A DNA stretch of 64,000 nt from the NCBI GenBank assembly GCA_030248215.1, contig JASANG010002826.1, forward strand, positions 1 to 64,000, in the 5' to 3' direction. Position numbers and translations under genes: made by a program. The notes below the pieces were generated by a model, which did not search any database, was not told where the DNA came from, and worked only from the letters and a program-made list of their open reading frames with translations. This document shows, in pieces, positions 34,379 to 45,549 of this stretch (position 1 is its first letter; every line of letters begins with the position of its first letter). Source of the stretch: Enoplolaimus lenunculus (Eukaryota; Nematoda; Enoplea; Enoplida; Thoracostomopsidae).

Positions 34379-35124
34379 GTACGCGCATGTAGTCACCGCA
34401 GGTGAAAACTGTCCCTCAAGGTTACATAGCTTAAACTTAGGGGTGAGTGGTATTAGAGCTATATAGAAATGGATTAAAAATGTATATAGTCACGCCGGAC
34501 GCTTTCACAACATTTAAGGTTAAGGCTTAAGCTTACAAAACGACTTAGGTAAAGACTTTTAGGCTTAGACAAAAGCAAACCTTTTCCTAAACCTAAACTT
34601 ACAGCGTAAAATAGATGTAACTATACAGAAGCCATCACCGCTTTGAAAGCAAATACGGAATTGCAATGTAGATAAATTTTTAGTAGCGGAGGGCGTGCCA
34701 GCGCACCTCACTGATAAAACTGCTGAACTATCGTAGTTAACGTTTAATTTGTTTTTGAATATTACAGTTACGTATGTATTTTTGCTTGTTGACAATCGCG
34801 ACGATAATCGTAACGTAAATATATTTTACACATTCGGAAAATGTCAACTTTTCTTGAATTTGTTCGGTTCTCATCATATTGAGTTTGGTTGACGCCCTAA
34901 TACACTTGACGTGCCAGTTGTGAAATGTATATATATATATATCAAGCTTTATAATAAACAGCTTTAAATATTCACTGTATTTGAAACATTGCTAAGACCC
35001 GTTTACCATTTTGAACGCAGATTATAACCGAAAAAATTGAATCTTTTCTACTTCGCAACACTTATTTTAAAGCATGAAATTTTCTACGAAACACTATATA
35101 CACAAACATAACGAACGAAAAACA

Positions 35125-35222
35125 GGAGGCCTAATAATAAGAGCTCTAATTTTTAGTCCCAATCAATAGTAGTCTGTGTTCCTAATTAACATCCGTTAGT
35201 GGATAGAGTTCGTAAGTCATAG
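35125..35222 (+). repeat. Fragment of the Tc1/mariner-like MITE
   Basis: TTTTTAGTCCCAATCAATAG and GTTAGTGGATAGAGTTCGTA match the left third of the family; the rest is absent. Confidence 0.55.
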
Positions 35223-35964
35223 CACGCTCAACGAAATTGTGAGTAGCAAAATTTTGTTCATCAAAATATTGCGTGATTGCAGATATCAATATTAATCAAC
35301 AGTGTAGCTGGCTTGCGTTGTTTTTCAGGCGTATATCACAAAACCATCTTTCTGATGCAGAGTCAATTTATCAGAGCGAATCAAGCGGTTTTGCTCGAGC
35401 AATACGAGCTCGGCCGACCGCTTCTCCCAAGCTCACTCATAGCTTCTGGCCAATTGTCTAAGTTTTCATTAAAGGCCATCAAAATTTTTTACAAGCCAAC
35501 CAACTGAAATGCAGCGAGTCGGGTACCATATTTTGAGAAGTACAACTTCGCGCACAAAGCGTGCTAGAATCCAGGATCATTTTTGTAAATTCAAACTTCT
35601 CAAAAAAATTCCTATTCGAATCCGAAAAAGTTTTTAAAATCCATTTTGATTTCTTACGCCGAATAAAGCTTTTTAAAACTATAAAATTTCGAAAACTATC
35701 AAAATATATGGTTTCCCACGGCTACCAGATAACGTCCGTTGGGTAACTTATTAAGCTTATTATCGTATACAAAACGCATCTTAATGTCATGTTTGACAAT
35801 CGATATATAGCAATTGACGCTGCTAACAAAGCTCACCGTAATAATGCTAATTTTACACCTGTCTAATCCTGGTTCGCACTACGGCTACGTACGATGGATG
35901 GATGCAAGAAAGCTTACATTTATACGACACAGCTGTGAAACCACCTGGTTCTCAAAAATGCTGT

Positions 35965-36185
35965 ACATAGTAATTAACTTTAACCCTTTCTCCCATGAAT
36001 ATTTTCAATTTCATATGAGATGTAATTTTAAGGTAAGATTCGAACTCCAGTCTCACGGGTGGGAGGCGTTTACGATGACCACAGAGCTATAGGAGCTTGA
36101 CGCTCGAGCCCGAGTAGGCTCTCGCGTCTTGTGGAGATTTTGCACTGCGCATATATGTTATAAATGTTAAACACTGCTCACAGTG
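35965..36185 (-). mobile_element. tRNA-derived SINE, minus-strand copy
   Basis: Reverse complement of the family at 15905-16150: A box TAGCTCTGTGG (36079-36089 on the minus strand), a B box near GATTCGAACTCC (36037-36048 as read here), and the shared lead CACAAGACGCGAGAGCC. Similarity extends on both sides beyond the tRNA part. Confidence 0.75.
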
Positions 36186-36189
36186 TGTG

Positions 36190-37660
36190 TATTGCTCTTA
36201 CATTGTTGTATTTAGTTGCTCATAGTATACTCTATGAGTGAAAGAGTTATAGATAATAAGTAAGAATTTTTTCATTAATGAAAAATGTTTGTCTGCGACT
36301 TCACGATATAACTGTCTGTTTGTATATTTGGTGTTGTGGTAGGGAGAATGGGGCTCAGGGAATCTGGTTTCGAACAGGAAAATTTCTCGCGGTGTGATTT
36401 GATTCAATTAGTATTTTGAAGCGGATATTAATGTTTTGGTTTGCTTGATTCGTGCGTCTTCGCACTTTTCCTCTCTCCTAATTTGTACCTGCAAATGTAA
36501 TATGCATTGTTGCGATTTAGACGTTCATATAGTGTTTTTCATGTGTTTTGGTATATATTTTTGCAATTGTACGCACCAGATGCTCTGATCTGTCCGCTCC
36601 CATAATGCACACTCGACATGTTTGCAATGTATTCAAGACGCAAAGTTTCTGCTAACACATAGGAACATGTCGTTGTCACCTGGCTCGAAACTAAAAATTG
36701 TTTGCCACGCCGATTTATTTTAATGTAACGTGCAAAAAGGCTCTGTTTGTATTTTTAATCACGAAATTTTACGGTGAATTTGAGCAGTGGCTGTGTTACT
36801 ATCAGGATGAGTTGTATGTGGTCGCATATGGAGTTTATCAGTTTAATGTATCCGGAATTTTTTTTTTGCGTTAGAAATTTTGAGTTGAAAATTTTGTTTT
36901 ACTGACCTCGTTTACTCAAATTTTGGCAATTTTAATTCTGAGAAATGGAACTAAAAAAATTTCTTTTAAATTTTAGTTTTAAAAAATCGAACTTTTAAAA
37001 TTTAGATTTTTAACACAAACATAGTCAAATTCACCCAATTTTAGTTAGATTTGAGCAATTCTCTTTTCTAAGAATTTTATAAATGAATGAATTTCAAAAT
37101 TTTTAATGGTTTCTAGCTGTTCTAAGAAGTTTGGCCACCTTTCATATTTCAACTATAAAAGCAGGGGTGCTGGAATTACTTTGGCCTCAGTTCGTGTTTT
37201 ACAGCAAACTTCTGTCGGTGCTACTGACGTAATTTTCTTGTTTGACGTGGAGCGTCTTGAGTTTACTGTGTTTTTGTGGCTCTTTAGCATTCCAAGCAAG
37301 TTTTCGCGGCCAGTTTTGAGTTAAGCATAGTCCTGACAGATATCCTAGTATTATAATTAATTACCTGCTTGCAGCGGGAACATTTGGAAACTGGTTTTTA
37401 TTGACACGGGAATTAGTTGTTGGCGGATAACCCGCCAGACAGCGGAGTAGTCTAATTGCCTTCGGGTATCGTGTTTATTTTAAGGATTATTTCTAACCCT
37501 CTGTGGGTGTACTGCCGTTCTTTTTGGTAGTCCCTGTAAGCAGAGTGAAGTAGTCTGAGAATTTTTTAGAATTTTGGTACAAGCGTGTCAAAGCTAACTG
37601 TGACTTTGGTTAATAGGAACACTTCATTACTTGTTTACTTAGGTAACCGACAGTATTGGA
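36190..37660. other. No gene seen; one TATA-like motif
   Basis: AT-rich, including a T/A-homopolymer-rich tract at 36850-37095. CTATAAAAGCAGGGG at 37153-37167 looks like a core promoter or the promoter of an old element, but I find no frame or terminal repeats to support either. Confidence 0.35.
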
Positions 37661-37661
37661 A

Positions 37662-37850
37662 GGCGTTCCTCGGAGGGCCGACCATAACTACTGTAAACGA
37701 TTACGATAGCAACCCTAAATAGAAGGGGTGTGATATTGATTTTTCCTCTCCAGAGAATACCCCTATTATGCGGTAACGAACTGTTATTTATTTTAAAATC
37801 TCCCCTGAAAGTAAGACTCAACTCCTCTTTTTATTTTACATCTTTTGGGT
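37662..37850 (-). repeat. Reverse fragment of the Tc1/mariner-like MITE
   Basis: TTTTTCCTCTCCAGAGAATA and GCGGTAACGAACTGTTATTT are the reverse complement of the family's right part. Confidence 0.55.
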
Positions 37851-37939
37851 TGAACTGACTTGCACCGAAACATTTTTGTTGATTGTTATGACCGTTAATT
37901 TTTTTCTGGATTTAATAAACTTACTGCTGTTGTGGATTC

Positions 37940-38200
37940 TACACTGTATATTTAAGTGAGTTGACCTTAACTCAGAATGAGTTGAATCACTCAGTCTGAG
38001 TTAGGACTATCAGAACTCAGAATTTTGAGTTGATTCAATTCATTCCGAGTTAATTAATCAACTCTCCCAGAGTCAACTCAACTCAGAGTGAGAATCAACT
38101 CAACTCAAACTGAGTTATTGTTTACTGATATTTATTCAGAAATAACCAACTCGCTAGCTGGATTGATTAATCAACTCATCGGAATTTGCACTGCAATTAT
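37940..38200 (+). mobile_element. ACTCAGAATGAGTTGA MITE, copy 1
   Basis: Bounded by CTACACTGTATATTTAAGTG and CATCGGAATTTGCACTGCA-type ends. It is filled with GAGTTGA/TCAACTC motifs that make it largely self-complementary. Like the GAGTC family, the tip is CACTGTA-like, so the two may be related. Confidence 0.65.
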
Positions 38201-38462
38201 AACTTACGATCTGTCTATCCACTAACGGGTGTTGATTTAGTGTAGTGCGAAATTTCTGAATCCGCATTTTCAATCGCACTTTGTTTAATTTTTTCATTGC
38301 GCTATTAATCGTTCAAAATGCGGCGTTCGCCCCTGAAAATTTCACTCCCAAAACTTGCACTGACACCACCTGAAATTTGACTGAAAACTCCCTCCCCACG
38401 ACAAAGTGTATGGATGCATCTGCCTTACGATCGGCGTATCACCGCCTCTGAAGACGGCAGTA

Positions 38463-38697
38463 TCACTGTAAATTCCAATGAGTTGATTTTAACTCAGAAT
38501 GAGTTGAATCCACTCAGAAGTCTTTGCTCTGAATTAGATCTTTCAGAACTCAGAATTCGGCATTGTTTGAACTCATTCTGAGTTAATTAACCAAATAACC
38601 CGAATTTAAATCAGCCCTAACTCAGAAATATCCAGAAACAACTAATTCTCTCTCTGAGTTGATTAATCAACTCATTGAAATTTACAGTGTATTATTT
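38463..38697 (+). mobile_element. ACTCAGAATGAGTTGA MITE, copy 2
   Basis: CACTGTAAATTCCAATGAG at the left mirrors CTCATTGAAATTTACAGTG at the right; the interior is AACTCAGAATGAGTTGAATC and variants. It lies ~260 bp from copy 1 in the same orientation. Confidence 0.75.
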
Positions 38698-39004
38698 TGT
38701 TAATATTACAGAATTAGTATTACGCAATTAAAACTTGCCCAGTATAAAATTGGTTTGCCCCCGGTGAAGTTCCGCTCAGTAAACATACCGGAAACGAACT
38801 GTGGCCATAATAATGGAAATACGGGCACAACAGATTTCTACTGGAAACGGAAACAGATATCCGGTTACGTGTTGCATGCAATATATAACTTTGTGCAGGT
38901 CAATTTCTTTAAATGTTGAATAAAGCTTTACTTTTATCGTATCGGCGATGAATGTTTTACAGTACATAGGGGTGCTTGGAATTGATTTATTTGCATTTAC
39001 TCAC

Positions 39005-39265
39005 TAAAAAATTATACTTAAAATTAAGTAAAACTGTTGCCGAATTAAGTGTCGGTTTTACTTACTATGGTGCTTGGCAAAGTTTTACATAATATTAAGC
39101 AAACACAAAATTTTTACTTTACATTTACTAATTTTATCAGGAAATGACAGCAATAGTTTTACTTACTTACATTTTTAAGCAAAGATTTACTCAATATTTA
39201 GTACACTTATACTCAAAAAGGTTAGTAAAATATAACCATAGTATGTTAAGCAGAGTGTTTTTACA
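39005..39265. mobile_element. Possible AGTAAAA-type MITE
   Basis: Repeated TTTACTTA/TAAGTAAA motifs from 39005 to 39240, with AGTGTTTTTACAGAGTA at the right. Single copy here, so only the style supports the call. Confidence 0.4.
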
Positions 39266-39890
39266 GAGTAGTGGATAAAATTCAAGCTAATCTAAGAGAG
39301 ACGCTATACATTTTAAAATTTTTAATGGTATTCGACGCTGTCCGTCATCGTACGTCACCGTACGTCGCTGTCAATCATTGCACGGTGGCGGCGGACAATG
39401 ACGGACGGCCACAACGGCAATGGACGGCCCCTTGCGACAGCGCCACTATCGACCTAAGCGATAGCGGATCCTAAGAGTAGGGGCGTATGCTTCCCGTCAG
39501 AAAACTTTTTGTGATAAAATGGTAAGATTCCTCGTTCGATTTGTTAAAACTGAGATTTTAAAGAAATTTTTTAAAATTTACAGTAAAAATAACGTTGCAT
39601 AAAGCGTTTGCCAGCTGAAATTTCCTGTCCGCCACTGACCCTAAGTTCAAAAGTAACACCTCGTCTAATAAAACATCAGTTAGGTCAAGCTTAACAGATG
39701 AGCGCTGAGCTTTAAAAAGAACTTTGATTTAAAGATATACATTTTCTAATGCTCATTTGCTGTATGTTGTGCTGTCGGGATAGCTACGGTATTGTACAAT
39801 ACTTTTGTCACCGCCCTCGAGTGGTGACTCTGTATTCGGTCGCGGCTTTTCTAAAATAAACGTATGTTATGAATACATTAGAACGCTAGA

Positions 39891-40096
39891 CCCATGTAAA
39901 CATCAGGGGCGGAACGTTTTCTGTGGCACTAGAACAGAGTAAGCTTAAGCTTTAGACTAAATTTTTTGCTTGGCTTAGGCTTAGGCTTTAAGGCTTAGGC
40001 TTAGGAATATGCTAATTCTTACGCTTAGGCTTAGGCTTAAGCTTATGCTTAGCAATATGCTTATAATGTTGTTCCGCCCCTGTTCTTTACATTGGC
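39891..40096 (+). mobile_element. hAT-type MITE, TTAGGC-rich family 1
   Basis: CCCATGTAAACATCAGGGGC at the left and CCTGTTCTTTACATTGGCC at the right; inside, TTTTTTGCTTGGCTTAGGC, two AGGAATATGCT motifs and further hexamers. Confidence 0.8.
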
Positions 40097-40639
40097 CACT
40101 TCGTTAGTGAATATTTCAGCTAAATTTGAATATTTTTAATTAGAATTTTTCGCAAAAGCAATGTAACTTCATTGTATATGCCCAAAACGTTAAATAAAAA
40201 TCGTACCTGCTCACTATGATGGGAAACACGACCAATGTTAGATTTTAGAAACGTTCCAGTAAAATAATATATATTCTTATATTAATCCACACAGCCTATG
40301 CCTAAGCCTGAGAGTGCAAATATTAAGTGTAAAACTAAATTTAAACTAAAATAAGATTAGGCCTTCATGCCTAAGCAAAAAATTTGTCTACAGCCTGAGA
40401 GTGAACCGGGAACAGAATCTCAAATGCATTCTTTCAGTAGGTGTTCAACTGCGATATTTTCCAGGTCGTCGTCTATCATATTTAAAAATAAACAACATAT
40501 GCGCCTCCATTGTGTTAATTGAGTGGATTTGCATGCTATGGCTAAATAATAAACGTGGATAATGTACTTTTTATAGCACATTCGTGTATTAACCAATCAG
40601 TTGCTCTACTCCAGTAACACAGCCAAACGGCACCTCCTA

Positions 40640-40741
40640 ACCCCAAAGCCTAAGCCTAAGCAAAAAAGTAGTCTAGAATATAAGCCTACTCTTTTACAGA
40701 CCCACCAGAAACCGGTACGGCCCTAAAAGTAACATGGGCCA
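40640..40741 (-). mobile_element. hAT-type MITE, TTAGGC-rich family 2, reverse fragment
   Basis: CAGACCCACCAGAAACCGG then CTAAAAGTAACATGGGCC at the right edge; AAGCCTAAGCCTAAGC inside. The other terminus is absent or much decayed. Confidence 0.6.
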
Positions 40742-41116
40742 TCAACTTAACACAACAAGCTTCCCCTACGAAACTTTCATAAAATATTAACATTTTTCAA
40801 AAATATGGTTTTGAACCTATAGCGCAACTGTCATGGTTTTATAAAGGTTTAGTCATGCGTCCATGGTGATCCAGATCCTTTATTAATTCAGTTTGCAGAT
40901 TCCTACTTCCTCATATTAAATTAACAGCATGCAAACATGAAATTGCCGAAAATACGGGTGCTTTGTATTTTGTAACATTTTATTTCAATTCCCCGAAAAC
41001 AATTCAGTTTTTTCTATGTTAAAATAAAAAGGTTGAAAAAAATAAAAATGTTCTGTGAGTTGTTTGTGGCATGTTTTTGCGACACTTCTTTTGCATAAAA
41101 ACTTTACAAATCGTCC

Positions 41117-41319
41117 GGCCCATGTTAGTTTAAGGGGCGTCCAGGTTTCTGGTCGGTCTATAAAAAAGAAAGTTTAGATAGTAGATTACGTTTTTTTGCT
41201 TAGGCTTAGGCTTAGGCTGAGGCTTAGGCTTAGGAACACTTTCATGCAACGCTTAAGCTTTAGGCTTAGTCTTAGGAATGCGCTCAACTGTTACGCCTCT
41301 AAAAGTATTAACAGTGGCT
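41117..41319 (+). mobile_element. hAT-type MITE, TTAGGC-rich family 2, complete
   Basis: GGCCCATGTTAGTTTAAGGG to AAAAGTATTAACAGTGGCT, flanked by a perfect 8-bp duplication AATCGTCC (41109-41116 and 41320-41327). This gives the hAT assignment for family 2. Confidence 0.85.
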
Positions 41320-41934
41320 AATCGTCCAATCAAAAAATGAGTTTTTGTAGTTTTGTGCTCGAAAATGGTGCTAACTTCAGCATATGAAATTATAGCAGTA
41401 AAATGTGTCAAAGGTGCGCTCAGTCAGAACTGTTTGTAAAAATGCAATGCTCAGTTGATCTTGGAAGCGTTTCTAGTCAACAAAAATTTGCTTGAGTGAC
41501 GTTTAGAAAATCGTGAGTCTGTACGCGCTCAGAGACTCATAAAAATACCCCACAACATAAAACATATGTTATCCTTTTACTGCTCATACTTGTGGCTGTT
41601 TAGTTCGCAGTGATTATAATTTTGACTTTCAGTCAAATAATGGCACGTATTTCTGTGAAATCTTGTTAATATTTTGCTTCCGTTTGTTGGCTTGGCTTGC
41701 CCTTCGTTTGTCTGTTGCATGGTTTAACACCAAAATCAAAATTTCAAAATTCCCAAATACATACAGAATACTTCATTCTTTATCCATTTTCCGGCTGATA
41801 TGTAGGCAGTGAAACGATACACAGTCCGACCAAAAGTTTTTGTTTTTACTATCTCTTCACAGTGTGCAAGGTTCAAATGCTTACCTGTAGTAAGTTTAAG
41901 GGCCTAAATGGGAAAATTGTTGGTTTGGTTAGGC

Positions 41935-42140
41935 TGCCCATGTATAACAGGGCCGGATCGTTTTATGGCGGTGCTGTAACAGAGTCCGTTTAAGTTCTGG
42001 ACGAACGTTTTGCTTAGGCTTAGGCTTAGGCTTAGGAATAGGCTCATCCTTACCCTTAGCCTTAGGCTTAGGCTTTGGCTTAGGCTTAGGCTTAGGTATA
42101 TGCTTGTACGACTGTTCCGGCCCTGTTCTATACATGGGTC
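41935..42140 (+). mobile_element. hAT-type MITE, TTAGGC-rich family 1, complete
   Basis: TGCCCATGTATAACAGGGCC and GGCCCTGTTCTATACATGGG are inverted ends; a perfect 8-bp duplication GGTTAGGC flanks it (41927-41934 and 42141-42148). The core is almost pure TTAGGC-like hexamers. Confidence 0.9.
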
Positions 42141-42776
42141 GGTTAGGCCATATGTGTGTCATTTTAGTCCTAGAGACTGTAGCACCTTTTTCAGTTCGTA
42201 ACGCAAGAATCACCTTCCGAAATTTTCATGGACGGTGCTAACATTAACACCCAGTGCAAAAGTTTGATTACTTCCCCGATTTAGCATATACCTAATTCTA
42301 TAGTCAATAACGATGTCCATAACTCATTATCAGGGTTACACATAATGCGTCGTCCACTTTAAAACAGGAACACCATGTGGAAAATTACAACGCCCAATGA
42401 CGCTTACTTTTGCTATGTAAAAAACAGCAGACAGTAAAGCACTATGCTTTAAAATTTTAATAGCCTTTAAATTTGCAATGACAACTACTGTATTCTGTAA
42501 AACAGTACGTGTAATCTATATTAAATTGTAATTTTCTACTGACGGCTACTCCAACTTTCGTTAGCAGCAAGTGTTTTTTGATTTATTAATTTTTACAAAG
42601 ATGCCGTTTGAAAATAAATACTTTTTCATTGGTACTTGTCTGGATGTTAAAAAAGTGTTGCACCGCTAACGCTAGGTACATAAAATATTAAACCTGCTAG
42701 TACAATGCGTTTTAAAATTTAATACGAGTAACTGTTTTTAAAAATCGGCTATAGGTTGCCTGTCTATCCCAGGCCC

Positions 42777-42935
42777 GCAGCCAGCTCATCTTGCTAGGGG
42801 GGCTAAAAAATTTTCACGAGGGGTTTTTAAGCGTTTCAATGAGTTTAGAGGCCAGGTTGAAAATTCTCCAAGCGGCACATTTTTCCATGGGGGGTTGAGC
42901 ATCCCTGGCACCCTTGGCTACGGGCCCGCTCTAGC
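42777..42935 (+). mobile_element. CCCGTAGCCAG-family MITE
   Basis: GGCCCGCAGCCAGCTCATCT at the left, CCCTTGGCTACGGGCCCG at the right, GGGGGGCTAAAAAATTTTCA near the left end. About 160 bp, with clearer inverted ends than the other copies. Confidence 0.7.
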
Positions 42936-43144
42936 CTCATATACAGTTCAGGTTTTTAAGGCTTTAGGTCATCCAAAACTCAAACTGTACGCATTTCAGG
43001 TTTTAAAGATTTGAGGGCTATGCCTTTTACACCAATTTGTGGCTAAAAAGACAGTCTTTAATACAATGAAGCTTAGCTTTAGGCTTAGGCAAGAATATAT
43101 AAACGCTTTTATGCGCCTTTATAGAATTTTTACGAATACTGCAT

Positions 43145-43348
43145 ACCCTTTCATACTGCAAAAATGGTGAGTCAAATTGACTCCATCCGAAATAGGCTCT
43201 ACTGCATACCCTTTCACACTGCAAAAATGGTGAGTCAAATTGACTCCATCCGAAATAGGCTCTACGGAACTAAAATACAAACTGCAGTTTAGTCCCGTAG
43301 AGCGTATTTCGGAGGGAGTCAATTTGACTCACCATTTTTTGCAGTGTA
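43145..43348 (+). mobile_element. GAGTC palindrome MITE with a duplicated left end
   Basis: The first ~60 bp (CCTTTCATACTGC, then ATGGTGAGTCAAATTGACTC) is present twice in tandem, followed by the right arm ending CCATTTTTTGCAGTG. It sits inside a TTAGGC-rich stretch (43070-43400). Confidence 0.75.
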
Positions 43349-44386
43349 TTCTTATAAGCCTAAACCTAAGCAAGCGTTGAAAAATGAGTTCCTAGGCGTA
43401 AAAGGCTTGAGCACTATGACACGTCAACTTGTACCTTAGGTTTTTAGGCGCTTAAAATACAATTCTTTTTAATTTTTACGAGAACTGTATTTAAAAGTTG
43501 GTTGTTGTGGATTGTCTCCTATACCGCATATACAGTTTTTAGTTTTTAGGCTCAGGTCATCCAAAGCTCCAAACCGTACAGCGTTTTTGGGTGCATTATG
43601 GCTAAAATGCTTCAGTACTATGCCTATACGGCAATTTGTGGCTAAAAATGTTAAGTCTGCCGTTAAACGTGAAATTGTGATACTGCGTCCTGCAAAAACT
43701 TTTCTCATCGTGAACCTATAAAGGGCCATATGCTGGCGTGGACGCTGTGCAGAATTCACTCTCAAAAAACTGTGAAAATCAGATCAGTCAAGATATATTT
43801 GTTCGTTTTCGGAATTTAAAATCTGCGCGGCGAAATTTGTGCCGCTTTTATATATAAAAATGGTTTGGCACTTGTATATTTTTAATCACAAAAATTTTAT
43901 TGTATAAAATATAGATAGGCTAAGGTTGAGGCAAGGCAATAGAAAAGTTTAGGAAACTGAACAAAGCCGTATCATACTTGAGTTGTTTGCTACTCGCTGT
44001 GACAATTCAAGACTACATATTCTTTTATTCACAATTGACTGCATGTACACAAAAAGACCAAATGTATCAACGTAGTTGTATTTTTAAGACACAGTGTGAA
44101 TCAATAATCAAATTTAAAAGCTTTAACCTTTGCCTCACTCCGTACAGTCTTCGTGGGAAACTTTCTGCACTGTCATGTCATTGCATCGTTGTTCAAAAAT
44201 GCAAAGCTAAATAAAAAAGCAGTAGCAGATGAAAATCAGACATTCACGAACATGATCATGGATTACGTCGAAGGTGCAAAAAATTTCACCTTGCATATGT
44301 GATCTTCTTTAACGGGGGCATGTAGGTGTCCAAGTCACGTTAGGGTTAGGCGAGGCGGTATACGGCAAAACCAATATTCATACGAT

Positions 44387-44569
44387 GGCCAATGCAAAAA
44401 AACAGGGGTGGAACAGTATTAAGCATATTTCTACACCTAAGTCAATGTCTAAGCCTAAGAATAAACATAAAAGCCCAAGCCTAGGCTGAAGCCAAGCACA
44501 AATTAGCCTAAAGCTTAAGCAGAGTCTAGTCTACAGAAAAACGTTCCACCTCTGATCTTTACATGGTCC
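44387..44569 (-). mobile_element. hAT-type MITE, TTAGGC-rich family 1, reverse copy
   Basis: GGCCAATGCAAAAAAACAGG at the left and CCTCTGATCTTTACATGGTC at the right; an 8-bp duplication with one mismatch (CATACGAT, CACACGAT) flanks it. Confidence 0.75.
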
Positions 44570-44589
44570 CACACGATTGTCAAACAATT

Positions 44590-45549
44590 TGCCGTTAACA
44601 AAAGTTCACATAGATATACAGATATTAAAAATAAAAACAAATTTTGGATCTACCAAACCAATATGTCGAAGTTTAAAAAAGCCACCCAGCTTGACTCCCA
44701 AATGCTTTCCTTCCGTATAGATTCTTTGCGCTTGGCATCACACTATACATTTTAAGAGTTTTTAAAAAAATTAGCACATGTTTTACTGTCAAAAACGATT
44801 TTCGAATATTGTTAAAAACAAAGTATTCAGTTTTTTTACAAAAAGTGACACATTCAGTTTTAAAACATACACATATTCAAACGGAGATGCGAAGGCAATA
44901 AAAAAAGCAACTTTTTCGAAACTATAAGCGGCAGCTGTTGTTCGCTTTGCGCCACCCACACTGAACACAAATGGGAAAGAAACGTTAAATATTTAGGTTG
45001 CTTGGGAAAATTATAAAAACTGGTAAAGGCTTAGCTAGGTAATCTTAAGCATAGGCATACCGAAAGTCCATTTCCGGATAGAAGCATCCTAAGTGTTTAC
45101 GTTGTTTGGAGTTCAAGCGTAAGCGTGCGGTAGGGACCGTGCGCGTATACGAGCCAGTACTGGCATGCTTAAGAAAATGAAAATGTACATGCATAGCACA
45201 CATGTTTTGTACACATCCCATGCCGTTGCCAATACAAGCCTTTTTATGCAAAAATGTACAGCCAATTTCCAAATGCCTCACATGTATTCTAACTGTGGGG
45301 AAAGTGTACATGAGTATGAAGTTTTCAAATACAAAGAAAAATGTTATTGATGTTCACATTTTAATTTAAAGTTTGACATCAAAGTCGTTCGCTAGAAAAT
45401 AATGATAGACAATCATGTACATATTTCACATTAAAGATATGTAAAAATGCAAGTACTGATTTTACACCCAACGCAGGTTAAAACAATTCTACAGCTCATA
45501 TTCACTGTCACACGACTCACATATATTGCAATTTGGTGAGCGCAAATTT
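44590..45549. other. Downstream flank of the transposase gene; no feature supported
   Basis: AT-rich sequence following the stop codon of the minus-strand gene. I looked for a terminal inverted repeat that could close a large transposon and did not find one I could defend. Confidence 0.4.

Noticed and set aside
37106-37324. TATA-containing stretch as a gene promoter with a 72-codon product, or as a solo long terminal repeat
   Set aside because: Only a CTATAAAAG motif supports it. There are no flanking direct repeats, no terminal inverted dinucleotides I trust, and the frame has no protein character.
39970-42115. TTAGGC hexamer runs as nematode-type telomere sequence
   Set aside because: The runs are short, degenerate and confined within MITE ends with 8-bp target duplications, so they are interiors of transposons and say nothing about telomeres or nematode origin.
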